A DNA stretch of 64,000 nt from assembly GCA_004154925.1 (NCBI GenBank), contig QJNS01000078.1, positions 103,162 through 167,161 of the forward strand, read 5' to 3'. Source of the stretch: Monosporascus cannonballus. Lineage: Eukaryota > Ascomycota > Sordariomycetes > Xylariales. A model generated the notes under the pieces. It was not told the origin of the DNA. It saw nothing but the letters and a program-made list of their open reading frames with translations, and ran no database searches. This document shows positions 34,301 through 45,119 of the stretch, one piece after another. How positions within the stretch are numbered: position 1 is the stretch's first letter; each line of letters begins with the position of its first letter. The position numbers were made by a program, and so were the translations under genes.

Positions 34301-36789
34301 TTCCGACGCCATCAGCTCAGCCTGTCGCGCAAGCCGTAGCTCCCGCTCAATTACCGCCGGGATACGGCGTATCTGCACTCTCCAGACCACCAGGCGCGCC
34401 GCAACAGAGCACTTACAGCTCTCCTTATGCTAGGCCGCCCCCGCCGTCTACCCCTGCCGTCAAGACCGAGACGACCGCGTCATCAAACCCGCAGAACCTT
34501 CCGCTTACACAAGGCCAGCAGACCCAAGGCCAACCTTCACAGCAACAACCACGGCAAGCTATTCCGGGCGCAACCAATCATACAACTCGACTTTCTCTAA
34601 CGCCAGAAATTGAGAGAGCCATCGCGCAGTTCAAAACCAACATGCTGAACAACCTTTCGAAACACACGAAGCATGCTGGTCAAATCATCGATACCGCCAT
34701 CAATAAAGTTAAGGGTTTACCGGCACAAGCTCCGGTGCCGGGGTTCGAAACCGTCGAGAAGGCTCTCGTCGATGGGCTGCAAACTATGATCAAAAGCATG
34801 CAAGGCAGTAGGCAGAATACTACTTCTGCTTCTCCGGCTCCGGCGGCCAATGCTACCGCCACGAAGTCCACCGTTACTCCAAGCACCGGCCCGTCGGCAG
34901 CAGCCGACGAGGAAATACAACGAAGGATTAAGAGCTTCAGAGATAACATTATTGGACCACTGAAAAAGAAAACAGACCAAGCAGAAGCTATAGTCGATTC
35001 CGCTATTAACCGTGCGAAAGGCTTGCCAAACCCTGGCAGTTTCAGGGGATGGGAAGAAGCGGATCGCTTGATGTACGAATCCGTGACGAAAATCATCTCG
35101 GATGTTCGGAAAGCACATGGATTGGGTCCACGACCGTCTTCTTCCACCCCGGCACCGTCCCAGCCTCAACCCTCCGCGGCGGCTCAGGCTGCACTGCAGC
35201 CCATACAAAAGGCGCCTTCGGCATCACCGGCACCGGCGCAGCCCTCTACATCTTCAGCGCCGCCGCAGCAGAGTAGTGGGGTGGCAGCATATCCTCCGGC
35301 TGCTTCGCCGCCGCCTGCCGAAGCCAGTACGTCTGTTTCGAAGCCGATGTCGCCCTCTATAACTCGGCATGGCGCGTCCATCGCTCGCCCCATCACGATG
35401 GGCATTGCGCGGCCTGGGATGACTTCTATTGCCCGCCCGCCCGTTACACGCCCGGAGTCAGGCAGCCACTCTACTACCCTAAATAAGAACGCCCCCGCCC
35501 TAACGCCTAACATCTCAAGCCCGGCGCCTCCTAGCGCGGGCGTCGTCAGTCAGATTGCGAATTCGCAGCAGCGATCCCCGGACGAGGTGACACGGAGCGT
35601 CTCTAGCCCTGCACCACCTAGTGCCGGTGTTCTGGACCAGATCACCGGCCACAAGCGGGCCATGGACATGCAACAATCGGAGACCAGAGAGAAACCTGCT
35701 GCGGCACCTACCGTCTCATCTACCCTAGCTGCAACCTCGGTGCCCGCCCCCGCCCATGCGCCTAATATGACAAATCCGACTCCGCCGAGCGCTGGTGTGC
35801 TCGATCAGATTACCGGCCAACAACGGTCTGCAGAGAACGCTACCAAGGCGGCTCCTGCTCCCACCCCTATCCCTATCACAGCAGCAGCGCCGCCGCTCAA
35901 CACCGGAGTTAGTACAAAGTCACATCAGCCAACAAGCAAGCCCAGTGTCCTTGCTGCGGTGCCAACGCCATCAGCGTCACGAAGCATCACAACCGGCGGA
36001 CAGACTATAAGCCAGCCGCAACAGCGGCAGCAACCCGCAGGCGTGGTTAATACCTCTACTTCAGCTGCAGCGTCAGCGCCGTTACAAAAACCGGTGAATA
36101 CGGCCAGCGTCCCTACCTCAGCCACGACTGTAGCACCAGCCCCGGCCCCGGCTCCAGTGTCAGCACCGCCACCGTCTCTTTCAGCTGGAACTAGCGGACA
36201 GACCGCCGCCAAACAATCCCCACAACCGACGAATGCATCGAACGTTCCTACTTCAGCATCGGCGCCATCCTCATTATCGACGCCGTCGCTTGGTACAGCT
36301 ACTGGAGGACAGACCCCAAGTCAGCCGCAAAAACTGCCGAAGACAAGCAACGTCTCTGCTTCGGCGTCGGTGTTAGCGCCGTCATCATCGCTTGGTACAC
36401 CTAATGGCGGAAAGGCCGGAAGCCAGCCGCAACAACCGGCGAATACAACCAACGTCCCTGCTTCAGCGCCGGCCGCAGCGCTGTCACTCGGTGCGGCAAC
36501 TAGCGGGCAGACTGCGGGCGAGCTAAGGCCAGCGGACAATACGGACATGGCAACTATTCCGACGTCACTTCCCAAGCCTAACGTTAATGTCGTCAGTCAG
36601 ACCCCTGCTCAGATGCAGCCACAGAGGACGGATGCCCCACAGAGAGGGCCAAGCCCGCCGCAGCCGAAGCCGAGCGCAGGTGTCGTCGAGCAAATCCTAG
36701 GCCAGAAGCGATCCTTGGATGAAGGCCCCGGTGAAGACCAAGACGCTCAGCAGCCGGAGGCTAAGAAGCTCGCCGTATCCCCTACCTAA
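31348..36789 (+). CDS. FHA-forkhead transcription factor (fungal Fkh1/Fkh2-like)
   Basis: A single uninterrupted exon of 1813 residues; the first ATG is at 31348 and the open frame extends upstream only without an ATG. The FHA domain shows the GR pair (about 377), SRNH (about 518-521) and NGFFV, with an unusually long charged insertion of about 140 residues between GR and SRNH. An acidic Glu/Asp-rich stretch (about 640-680) and two AT-hooks (RRGPGRPPK near 733, RPVGRPRK near 775) come before the forkhead domain (about 848-925, ending WESSVRHNLIGNEAF...GLWSRVPG). After it come Gln/Pro-rich regions, two related modules of about 70 residues (about 1081-1153 and 1184-1261), and a PPSAGV motif repeated four times. 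Yeast Fkh1/2 control G2/M genes; a nuclear cell-cycle or developmental regulator is inferred. It is longer than most relatives because of the low-complexity C-terminus. Confidence 0.9.
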   Translation: MTSSNAVPESGRGSPPLVPEVPDQSRSHRDTPAPTASPPPPAAPLPNAPAPTIDPSSDPIRDTNTNPDPDPDPDSKASPTSRANSTTDAPVCEHPHPLQETIDKLPTTTITTPVTTTVTTTTTANNNSTSSPGKTGSRNSNAAAPAARLHIDTNFDTYQMIPSPPTVSPLSTPAATHINVDDIEEEDIDTPGDQKHSSNTANSKNNCDDTQPRIGGTAEPADWKTRRKSTSAQPAKLNEASTMEVQRPGLPAFHQLRRLQNQIQAIATTDPEPESMNFPLHSPFNMRHANANVDPSTLMMALARASSTPYNHGHADIPNHVAPSEVSIGASLTQVSDAITGSVDPSSTNASQNLESFARLEFADSVYMMTTYAVIIGRDTEAMKQARKAELEELKYKRKLEEHARLGLPPPSPVGVDRGKYSKSYVSEEGGMLGPAPDGEDDVAPSGRKRWNSSVNRSRDGDEEGKAGHITSSRQYVSHTPGAATVDISNLRPPPDKIPFLAIHSPGPDIAKKTRGISRNHLKIQFNRERGVFEAISLHRNGFFVEDKHCGLDHPPVTLKSGAHLQVKDVAFRFYINGVEDGKTGGEDDGDEASSKRLSIGGKEMSFDFEHSDHENFRDTSDDLTPPPAEVKEPTPIKVLEEEEEGEEEDDDDEENENVNEDDGGNGNENGNERGNHRQQDDQMTFENLQALVDATRALESDAGGVMETTEMQDVIREGSQSKFVMPQIPKRRGPGRPPKDGIMSKRERRLLKKQMQETSRKTLPQEPAGEKIRRPVGRPRKNPLPEDGEKPEKRKYTKRRREDGEEGSDAEKRAKEKKDKKVRPKSPPLELQKEDFTEEQLQKPSKNYGVLIDEALTNGPPDGLTLKQIYKRIMQRYPWFYFSAETKGWESSVRHNLIGNEAFKKSEITGLWSRVPGIELDAGKKRKATSPDRHMASSHPHLSHIAQQPYYQAGPYLPQHNVNYGHGAAMQQQPQATYQATAPFPTPSAQPVAQAVAPAQLPPGYGVSALSRPPGAPQQSTYSSPYARPPPPSTPAVKTETTASSNPQNLPLTQGQQTQGQPSQQQPRQAIPGATNHTTRLSLTPEIERAIAQFKTNMLNNLSKHTKHAGQIIDTAINKVKGLPAQAPVPGFETVEKALVDGLQTMIKSMQGSRQNTTSASPAPAANATATKSTVTPSTGPSAAADEEIQRRIKSFRDNIIGPLKKKTDQAEAIVDSAINRAKGLPNPGSFRGWEEADRLMYESVTKIISDVRKAHGLGPRPSSSTPAPSQPQPSAAAQAALQPIQKAPSASPAPAQPSTSSAPPQQSSGVAAYPPAASPPPAEASTSVSKPMSPSITRHGASIARPITMGIARPGMTSIARPPVTRPESGSHSTTLNKNAPALTPNISSPAPPSAGVVSQIANSQQRSPDEVTRSVSSPAPPSAGVLDQITGHKRAMDMQQSETREKPAAAPTVSSTLAATSVPAPAHAPNMTNPTPPSAGVLDQITGQQRSAENATKAAPAPTPIPITAAAPPLNTGVSTKSHQPTSKPSVLAAVPTPSASRSITTGGQTISQPQQRQQPAGVVNTSTSAAASAPLQKPVNTASVPTSATTVAPAPAPAPVSAPPPSLSAGTSGQTAAKQSPQPTNASNVPTSASAPSSLSTPSLGTATGGQTPSQPQKLPKTSNVSASASVLAPSSSLGTPNGGKAGSQPQQPANTTNVPASAPAAALSLGAATSGQTAGELRPADNTDMATIPTSLPKPNVNVVSQTPAQMQPQRTDAPQRGPSPPQPKPSAGVVEQILGQKRSLDEGPGEDQDAQQPEAKKLAVSPT

Positions 36790-38559
36790 ATTTTGGGAGC
36801 TGCAGTTTTACGGACTGAAAACGGCAACTGACGGCGCGGTCCCCCGGTTTGCGTTGTTTCAGAGGAAATTTGCTTTTATGTTGGTACTGCTGTCACGTAC
36901 AGTTCTTCAAAGCGGGCGGTACGATAGAGCGGTATAGTCTTTGATACCACGAAGCTCCGCTATATTCTAGCATGATGGCATAAAGCTGGATCCCCATCGA
37001 TCCAATCATTTGGCACTTTAGAAGCTTCGAGGCTGCGGGCGTCGTTTACTTTATCCACGAGGGCTGGGTATCACATAAGCTGCGGCGTTGGGGCGATGTA
37101 TCATTTAAGGTGTTTGCAATTGAGCTTTAGGCGCTACGGGTTGACTACATAGATATATCCCTCCGTAGTCGTATGTCCTACTGACAGGCATCAAAGAGGT
37201 ATTCAGGCTTTCTGCCTCCCTAGGTCCCGAATTACCTCAGCCTCCTCCTGTCTACCTAAGAGTAGGACTTACCTCTGCTTTGACGGATCGAAGGGACAAG
37301 GTGGGAAGTGGGAGAAATGTAGTGAATGAATGATATGCACATTCATACGTATCAATCCATCATGTCGTGCGTGACGCCATGTCACGAATTTAAAAGACAG
37401 ACCGTGATTGTTCGATAGAAGAACAGAGATTAGCAGACAGACAGACGGAGGGAGAATAGCAACAATCGTAGAGTGTAGTAGTAGCCGTGGAGATCAATGG
37501 TGCTTGCTTCGATAGACAGCGAACACGTGGAACAAGGCCCCGTCTTGAGCCCGCCCCGTGCCCTGCCGTTGGAATTTTTCTTTTCTTATTTTTTTTCTGT
37601 GAGTATATATGTATGGCTATGAAAGGCCGTGCTCTCGCTCGTACCATTGAGAGATGAAACGGGCTGGTTTCTTAGATACCGATAGTCTACGGTGTCAAGG
37701 TAGCTGCGTGGCAGGATGAGCAGACCGGGGGATGGGTAGGGAGTCGAACGACGGTCTATCTTGAATTCTATTGGTTATCGATTCTTAAGAGAGAGAGAGA
37801 GACCTAGCGACGGGTGAACGGCATGTATAACAATAACGAGGAGATGGGGAATTTTTTTCCCCTCCCAATCTAGTGACTACTTGCACGTCCGCAACAAACG
37901 AAGAGTTACTTATCTACCCAGCCAGGCAATAAGTATGTAGACAAGATCGATTGTGGACCATAAACTACGCTCGAAAGCGAAAGTAGAGCTAGAGAACTAG
38001 CGTCCCGACTGGATGGAGTCTGAGCAGGCTTCCTATTTTGTCCTGTGACATGTTTTAACATCGCCACCACGTGGTATGTGGATTTGTGTGCATGTTGCCC
38101 GGGCTGATAGGTAGGTAGTTAGGTCCCAGGAGTTGCACAGCCCGCTGAAGGCATCAATTATATCCTGTTTTAACTATATGAGGCCGACACGGCCTCGTCT
38201 TATCTTGCCTTCCTCCTCCTCCACTTGGTCAAGGCAGAGACCGTCCTCGCTCACTAAACCGGCACCCCCCCCCCCGCCGCCCGGCAGGCCACCCCCTTCT
38301 ACAACGCGAAGCGGAAACCCTTGCCTGTTGAACTGCGACCTCGTCCTCTTCGTCTATTCGTTGGTTGAAAACTTTCGCAACAGTTGCCCGTGGTTGACAC
38401 GAGACGCCCTCGGAATTCCCGTGCATCTAATGCAATTCTATGTCTGCGATGTTGAGTCTAACCCCTCATTTCCCCCTAAAAAGTACCGAGGTCCCTATGG
38501 ATTGCTTATCCCTCGACGCCCTAATCGACTGTATCGGGCCTAATATCTATAGGATATGC
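36790..38559. other. Convergent 3' intergenic spacer
   Basis: About 1.8 kb between the ends of the forkhead gene and the C1-tetrahydrofolate synthase gene. It holds a short GA repeat near 37789-37802 and a C-run near 38267-38275, but no frame with coding features. Confidence 0.5.
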
Positions 38560-41500
38560 TTAGAAGAGACCTTGGATCTCGCCTGTCTCGGTGTCGACAT
38601 CGACGTTCAAGTAGCCCGGCGCTGTCGGTAGGCCAGGGATCGTCTGGATATCCGCAGCGAGCGCGTACCTGTTTTTCGTCCGTTAGCCTGTCATCCACGC
38701 ACATCACCTCCATCCCGTCCACCTCATTCCGACAAAGGGGCCAGGTGATAGCCTCGAGGTTACTTACAGATACCCGGCGCCGGCCGCCATCCTGACGTCC
38801 CTGATGGGGACGGTGAAGCCGGTGGGCGCGCCCTTGAGGTCCGGGTCGTGGCTGAGCGAGTACTGCGTCTTGGCGACGCAGATGGGCAGGTTCCCGAAGC
38901 CCTGGCGCGTGTACGTGTCGACCTTCTTCTGCGCGAGCTCGCTGAATTCGACGGCCGCCGCGCCGTACATCTGGCAGCAGATGGCCTCCATGCGGCTCTG
39001 CACCGAGCCACCCTCGACGTCGTACAGCAACTTGAAGCTCTTGGGCTTCTCGCTCGCCGCGATGACGCCGCGGGCCAGGTCCACGGCGCCCTTGCCGCCC
39101 TCGGCCCAGTGGTTCGCCAGGATCGCGTCCTCGGCCCCCGCGGCGATGGCCTCCTCCCGCACCACGTTGATCTCGGCCTCGGTGTCGGTCGCGAACTTGT
39201 TGATGGCGACCACCACGGGGCAGCCGAACGACTTGGCGTTCTGGATGTGCTTCTTCAGGTTCACGCAGCCGTTGCGCAGGATCTCCACGTTCTCCTGCTT
39301 GTAGACGGAGTCCAGAGGTGCGCCAGGGGCAATAGGTGGGCCACCACCATGCACCTTGAGGGCACGGACTGTCGCGACGACGACGACAACGTCGGGTACC
39401 AGGCCAGAGGCGCGACACTTGATATTGAAGAAGCGCTCGCCTCCCATGGTGAAGTCGAACCCAGCCTCAGTCACGGCAAAACCGGCCTTGGCAACATGGT
39501 CCTCATCGGGTTCTGTTCCCGCAAGCTTGAGAGCCATCTTGTCGGCGAGGATAGAGCTGTTGCCGATGCTGATGTTTGCGAAGGGGCCTGCGTGGACGAA
39601 GACTGGGGTGCCTTCTAGAGTCTGCATCAAGTTGGGCTTGATAGCATCCTTCATCAGCGCAGTAAGCGCACCTCTCGCACCAATGTCATCGCACGTGACC
39701 GGATCGCCAGACCTGGAGGTGGCAATGACCATTCGGCCAAGCCGCTCCCGCATGTCATCCAAGCTCGTGCTCATAGCAAGAATTGCCATGCATTCGCTAG
39801 CAACGGAAATGTCGAAGCCCGTTTCCCTGGTTTGACCCTTCTCGGTAGATGCGGTACCGACTGTGACGCCGCGAAGATGTCGGTCGTTGACATCCAAAAC
39901 CCGTCTCCAGGTGATAGTTTCAGGGTCGATATCCAACCTCGCAAACCGATGAATCTCGTCTTCGGTGAGTTCATCGGGGTTCGTCTTCTCAATGCCCAGC
40001 TTCTTAAGCCGTCTGAACATGACAGGGGTGAAGGTTCTCTCTCCATTCTTGACGGGAACCAATCTCCTATATAGCGGGCCATCCTTCTGCGTGTTCTCAT
40101 GGAACATCCGGGTCTCGATAGCGGCAGCCAGCAGGTTGTTGGCTGCAGTTATGGCGTGAATATCGCCGGTTAAATGCATGTTGAATTCGTCCATGGGGAT
40201 GACTTGACTGTAGCCACCTCCGGCGGCACCTCCCTTGATGCCAAAGGTAGGGCCTTGACTTGGTTGACGGACGTTTGCAAATGTAATGCGGCCGAGGTGC
40301 GCTCCTAAGGCCTGAGCCAAACCCATGGTGGTTGTCGATTTACCCTCGCCAAGCGGCGTAGGTGTGATGCCGGTAACGACAACGTAACGTCCATTGCGAC
40401 GGTGCTCCAGTCGCTTCAAAAGGCCAAGGTCGACCTTAGCTTTGTAGGAACCGTAAGGCTCCAACTCATGAGGTGCAATCCCGATCTCCTGGGCAAGGCG
40501 AGTGACTAGCTTTGGCGGTTGAGACCTTGATATTTCAATGTCCGAAGGGACAGGGGTCTTCAAGCTCAGCGGCAGAGGCTCAACTCTCCTCTGTCGTTGC
40601 CGCTCGAAGTATGCGGAGGTAGAGTCGACCACGTTCTGCAGTAGCATAGCAACCGTCATCGGGCCAACACCGCCCGGAACTGGTGTGATGAAGGAAGCAA
40701 CCTGGGACGCTGATTCAAAATCGACGTCGCCAACAAGCCGCTTTCCAGACTTCTTGGTAGCGTCGTCAATATAGTTAGTGCCGACATCGATGATGACCAC
40801 ACCTTGCTTGAGCCATTCACCCTTGACAAAGGCTGGCTTCCCAATAGCCGCCACGACGACATCCGCTTGCTTCAGGATCTCCTCGATGCCCCGAGTCTTG
40901 GAGTGGCAGACGGTAACGGTGGCGTCAGCATCCTTCAACAGATAGCTGACCGGACTTCCGACGATGTCACTGCGCCCCAACACAACGGCATTCTTGCCTT
41001 TCAGGTCGACTCCAGCCTCCTCTAGCAGGACCATGACTCCCTTTGGAGTGCAGGGAACGAAGAAGGGACGGCCGCCCTTCTTGGCAAGCTCACCAATGTT
41101 GGTCGTTCCGAATCCATCGACATCTTTCTCATCGGCCACTGCAGAGGTGATGGTGTATTCGTTGATGTGCTTGGGTAACGGCAACTGAACTAGGATGCCA
41201 TTTACAGTAGAGTCATTGTTCAGAACATTTAAGTGTGCCAAGAGGTCTGCCTCTGTGATAATATCAGGGTAATGCACGAGTTCACAGCTGATGTTTGCCT
41301 TTCCGAGTGTTAGTCATTACGCGACAGTCCCCAAAACCAACTGTCAGACACATAGAAATCATACCTCCTCAGCAGCCTTCAACTTCATACGCACATACGT
41401 GGCTACATCTCAGTCAGTGGTGGCACGTGAGAGGGGGCCAAGTCTTCGCCTTACACGAGTCAGGTCTGTTACCGACTGCGAACAAGGTATCCAGTCAGTA

Positions 41501-41662
41501 AGGGCTCGGCTAAGCAATGATAGACGAGTAACATATACCTTGGATGATCTTAAGGCATGGCTTATACCTCGGATTCGCTCTCTGCTTCTCAATTATCTCG
41601 GCAGCAAGCCTCTCGCGGATCTTCTTCGCGATGGCCGTGCCATCGAGTTTAGTAGCAGTCAT
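38560..41662 (-). CDS. ADE3: Trifunctional C1-tetrahydrofolate synthase
   Basis: Five exons on the minus strand (41662-41539, 41475-41455, 41402-41365, 41298-38768, 38668-38560) give 940 residues, the usual length. The N-terminal third is the methylene-THF dehydrogenase/cyclohydrolase: [13 protein letters not shown] with the catalytic Lys, [18 protein letters not shown] and GRSDIVGSP (NADP binding). The rest is formyl-THF synthetase: [11 protein letters not shown]-loop, then [20 protein letters not shown] and HLTGDIHAI. It interconverts 10-formyl-, methenyl- and methylene-THF for purine, thymidylate and formyl-Met synthesis. No targeting peptide precedes MTATKLDGT, so the cytosolic (ADE3-type) form is likely. 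Exon 2 is only 21 bp and exon 3 is 38 bp; both are needed to build the catalytic segment. The final exon encodes the conserved end [11 protein letters not shown]. Head-to-head with eIF3i across 1.2 kb. Confidence 0.93.
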
Positions 41663-42874
41663 GGTGGGGTAGCGTGTCGAAAATTCCTGTCTTGATGGTA
41701 ATATCCAGTTTCCCTTTTGAAGTCGAATGAAAGAGGACCCTAATTCTGAATTAACTATCTGAATACTAAGTAATTCGAGAGAATCGGTCTTGCATACTGG
41801 GGTGTGTTGGGTTGGAATTCAAGCCCCCGGCGGTGTAAGACGCTGGGTTGGAGGTGCAATGGTTAGGTTGAATCGGAAAAGGCCGTCGGGAAATTTGGTA
41901 CCCTGGGGCCGCCGCTGAGCGAAATTGCGCATTGATAGCGATTGTCGGCCTTGCTAACGGCAACGCAGCCAACAATTGCCGGAGATCCGGTCTGGCGGAT
42001 AGCCCCCGAATTCTTATCGTCCTATGCTGCGGTTTTGGAGATATACATGGCATTCCATGGCCACGGACGACGTTGCTGATCATGCCAAGTCTGCTGCTTG
42101 TGGCTTGCCTATGCCTTTGCTTGTTTATGACTACCCACTATCAAGAGAGTTAACGACTCAGCCATAAGGAAAGGGTTCCCGGTGGTATTTGTTAGCATAA
42201 CCATGCATGGGAGATGATGTTACGACCCTAGTAATCGAGCTAAGTGAAAATATAAAACGAGTACATCGAATCAAGCAACAAATAGCATCGAGCGGTTCGT
42301 AACGATAAACTCATAATGGTGCACGATAATCTTAGACGGCATGAATACAGAAAGACAGGATGGGATGAGTCAGGGGCTCGTAACGATAGAAAGAGTCACA
42401 GTGGACTATAACAATCCTTTACGAAAGGTCGCATCGTCATTCAATTAGTCTAGGGTGTTGAAATATAGCCATGATTGCCATACTGTACATATTTACTAAC
42501 GTAAGGTTAATGAGTCAAGATTGGACGATGCTATGGAGTTAGTAGGAGCAGCAATTCGTAAAGCACCCGGCGCTGCTGTTTTGCGATTTGCAGGGGTGGC
42601 GGATGAGTCAAAGCGCTTGGAGTCGGAGTGCACCTGCTGCACGAAGCACTTCAGGGACGGAAGTAGTGAGCAGTTCCCCCTAGAATGCATACACCCCGTT
42701 AGCCGCATCGATGCGGCACAAGGCTTTAACTAACTTATGTAAAGGCTTTGGTGGGGCGAATCTCTCCAACCGCCAACCCCACACACGCACAAATATCTTT
42801 AAAAACCCACCGACCTTCAACTTTCCGCGACGTGACGACGATAGCAGCCCAGTTAATAAACCATCGTCGCAAAC
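41663..42874. other. Divergent promoter between C1-THF synthase and eIF3i
   Basis: About 1.2 kb separates two housekeeping genes that are transcribed away from each other. A 70-codon frame near 42521-42733 is open on both strands but has no domain and no context, so it is not called. I could not assign particular regulatory sites. Confidence 0.5.
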
Positions 42875-44222
42875 ATGAGACCCATTCTGCTTTCAGGCCA
42901 CGTAAGCGCATTTCTGTTAGATGTTGCCGGGGGGAAACCGAGTCACTGACATATTATCCTCGCAGGAACGGGCCTTGACCCAGATCAAGTAATTCCACCC
43001 CCCCGAGAACATGCCCCGCGATGATCCGCCACGCTCTCTTTCGGCAGGGCAGGACTAATTTTTTTTCGTGTTTTTGCGTCTTTCTAGATACAACCCTGAC
43101 GGCGACCTCCTCTTCTCGACGGCCAAGGACCAGCAGATCTGCGTGTGGTTCTCGCACAACGGCGAGCGGCTCGGCACGTACAAGGGCCATCAGGGCGCCA
43201 TCTGGACCGTCGACGTCGACCCGACCTCCACCTTCATCGCGAGCGGCAGCGCCGACAATACGATCCGTCTGTGGGAGGTGAAAACAGGACGCTGCCTTAA
43301 GACCTGGGACTTCCCCACTGCCGTCAAGCGCGTCGAGTTCAGCGATGACGGCCGCCAGCTGCTCGGCGTCACCGAGAAGCGTATGGGCCACCTCGGCACC
43401 ATTGTCGTCCTTGATGTCATCCCGGAGGTCGACGCTGAGCAGAGCGACGAGCGCGCCCTGACCATCGTCTGTGACGAGAGCAAGGCCACCGTCGCCGGCT
43501 GGAGTTACATGAACAAGTACATCATCGCGGGCCATGAGGACGGATCCGTCTCACAGTATGATGGAAAGGTGCGTTCTTCAACCATTATGCTTGCTCCTTT
43601 TTCGCCTAACTCCCTTTTCTCACTATTTTCTCGCTCTGTCTGTGCCCTGAATGCTCACATTGGCCTGATGATGAATAGACCGGCGAGCTAAACTTTAACG
43701 TCCCCGTACACGAGCTTAACCAGGCCGTGACGGACCTGCAGTGGAGCCCCGACCGCACCTACTTCATCACGGCCTCCAAGGACAAGACGGCGCGGCTTAT
43801 TGCGGCGCGGGATCTCGAGGTCCTCAAGACCTACCCCGCCGACACGCCTTTGAACAGCGCCTGCATCACGCCCAAGAAGGACTACGTCATCTTGGGCGGT
43901 GGCCAGGCCGCCATGGACGTGACGACCACGGCCGCGCGGCAGGGCAAGTTCGAGGCGCGCTTCTACCACAAGATCTTCGAGGACGAGATCGGCCGCGTGA
44001 GGGGCCATTTCGGACCCTTGGTAAGCCATAGTCCATGCTTCCTCAGAAAGAAAACAAGGCTGACAAGCTTCTTAACAGAACACGGTGGCGGCGGACCCGA
44101 CAGGCAAGGGCTACGCGAGCGGCGGCGAGGACGGCTACGTGCGCGTGCACCACTTCGACAAACAGTACTTCGACTTCAAGTACGAAGTCGAGCGCGAGCG
44201 CGAGCGCGAGAATCGGCTATAG
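42875..44222 (+). CDS. TIF34: Eukaryotic translation initiation factor 3 subunit I (WD40)
   Basis: Five exons (42875-42901, 42966-42988, 43088-43568, 43679-44020, 44079-44222) give 338 residues, the normal eIF3i length. The start [19 protein letters not shown] is diagnostic. The protein is a WD40 propeller throughout, with repeats such as [41 protein letters not shown] and [14 protein letters not shown]. It is a scaffold subunit of the eIF3 complex that works with eIF3b and eIF3g in ribosome scanning in the cytosol. Exons 1 and 2 are very short (27 and 23 bp), so gene finders may miss the N-terminus. The C-terminal [11 protein letters not shown] is encoded by a GAGCGC repeat. Convergent with the ISWI gene. 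Confidence 0.95.
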
Positions 44223-45119
44223 AAGAGCCCGTCTCCCGTCGTGCCCTCCTACTGAACCCTCCCTCTTTCACCCCCCCTCCACCATCCATCCGTCGCTGTG
44301 CGCAGTTGTAGCAGCATAAGCCGTTTAGCATCGTCCATATGTAAATTCCCAGGGTTGTCGTCCGGCGTTTTGCAAGGGTTGATGGTCTTTGTGGTTCTCA
44401 TTTTAGCCCCCTCTCGGAAAAGGTTTCTAAATCAAAAAAGGAGGCCCGGCGGATAGACAGGTTTAGCTCTAGATAGATAGGGCCTGTGCTTATGATGCAT
44501 ACTTACGCATGCATGCTTGCTTTATAGGAATGAGGGAGATACCTGATCTGACTGAGGTTATCATCGTTACCGCTGCTTCTAAACCGTCGCGTATGATAGA
44601 TCTTTATCGATTGGTATTCACGCATTCAGTGTCTACCGCTAAGGCTGTCCTCTGTACTAAGTAATAGCTAAAAATACTCTCTTGAGCATTTTCGAGAAAA
44701 ACAAACGCTGCACTATTTTTGTGTCATTCCTCTATCTCTGGCGTACATTTTCTTTGCTCCGGGGCCACCAAGCGCAGCGTGAGTCAGCTCATCAGGACAT
44801 CCGCAGTCCACTTGCCGACCATTCTATCAGTTAGAATTCCACGCGGAAACTCCCATAAGAATAGATAGTCAGCACAAACCAGACCGGACCAGACCAACGC
44901 CGCGTCCTGCCCGTGCCGTCACATCCCGGCCCCATCCACTAGTGTGAACTCGCAGGCTTGATTTCGCCAATTCCCGGATCCGCAGGGTTCGATCCACCAA
45001 AGGTGGAGGAGGCCGCGGAGAAAAACAACAAGGCGCTACGGCCAACAAAAGCAATGGTGATGGCCTCGTCGGGGAAATTCCCTCCAGGAAGCTCCATTAC
45101 AAGGCGGTAATCTGCCGCC
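44223..45119. other. Convergent 3' intergenic spacer
   Basis: About 0.9 kb between the ends of eIF3i and the ISWI gene, with no coding-like frame. I checked for a tRNA because of a GGTTCGATCC word near 44988, but the flanks do not fold as a T-arm. Confidence 0.5.

Noticed and set aside
41291..41695. 134-codon plus-strand frame
   Set aside because: It lies antisense to the small 5' exons of C1-THF synthase, whose splicing explains the sequence fully.
42496..42733. 70-codon frame open on both strands in the C1-THF/eIF3i promoter
   Set aside because: There is no domain, no intron logic and no upstream start context; chance is enough to explain it.
44930..45010. Possible tRNA because of a GGTTCGATCC word
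   Set aside because: The bases on either side do not pair as a T-stem, and no acceptor stem or anticodon arm can be drawn.
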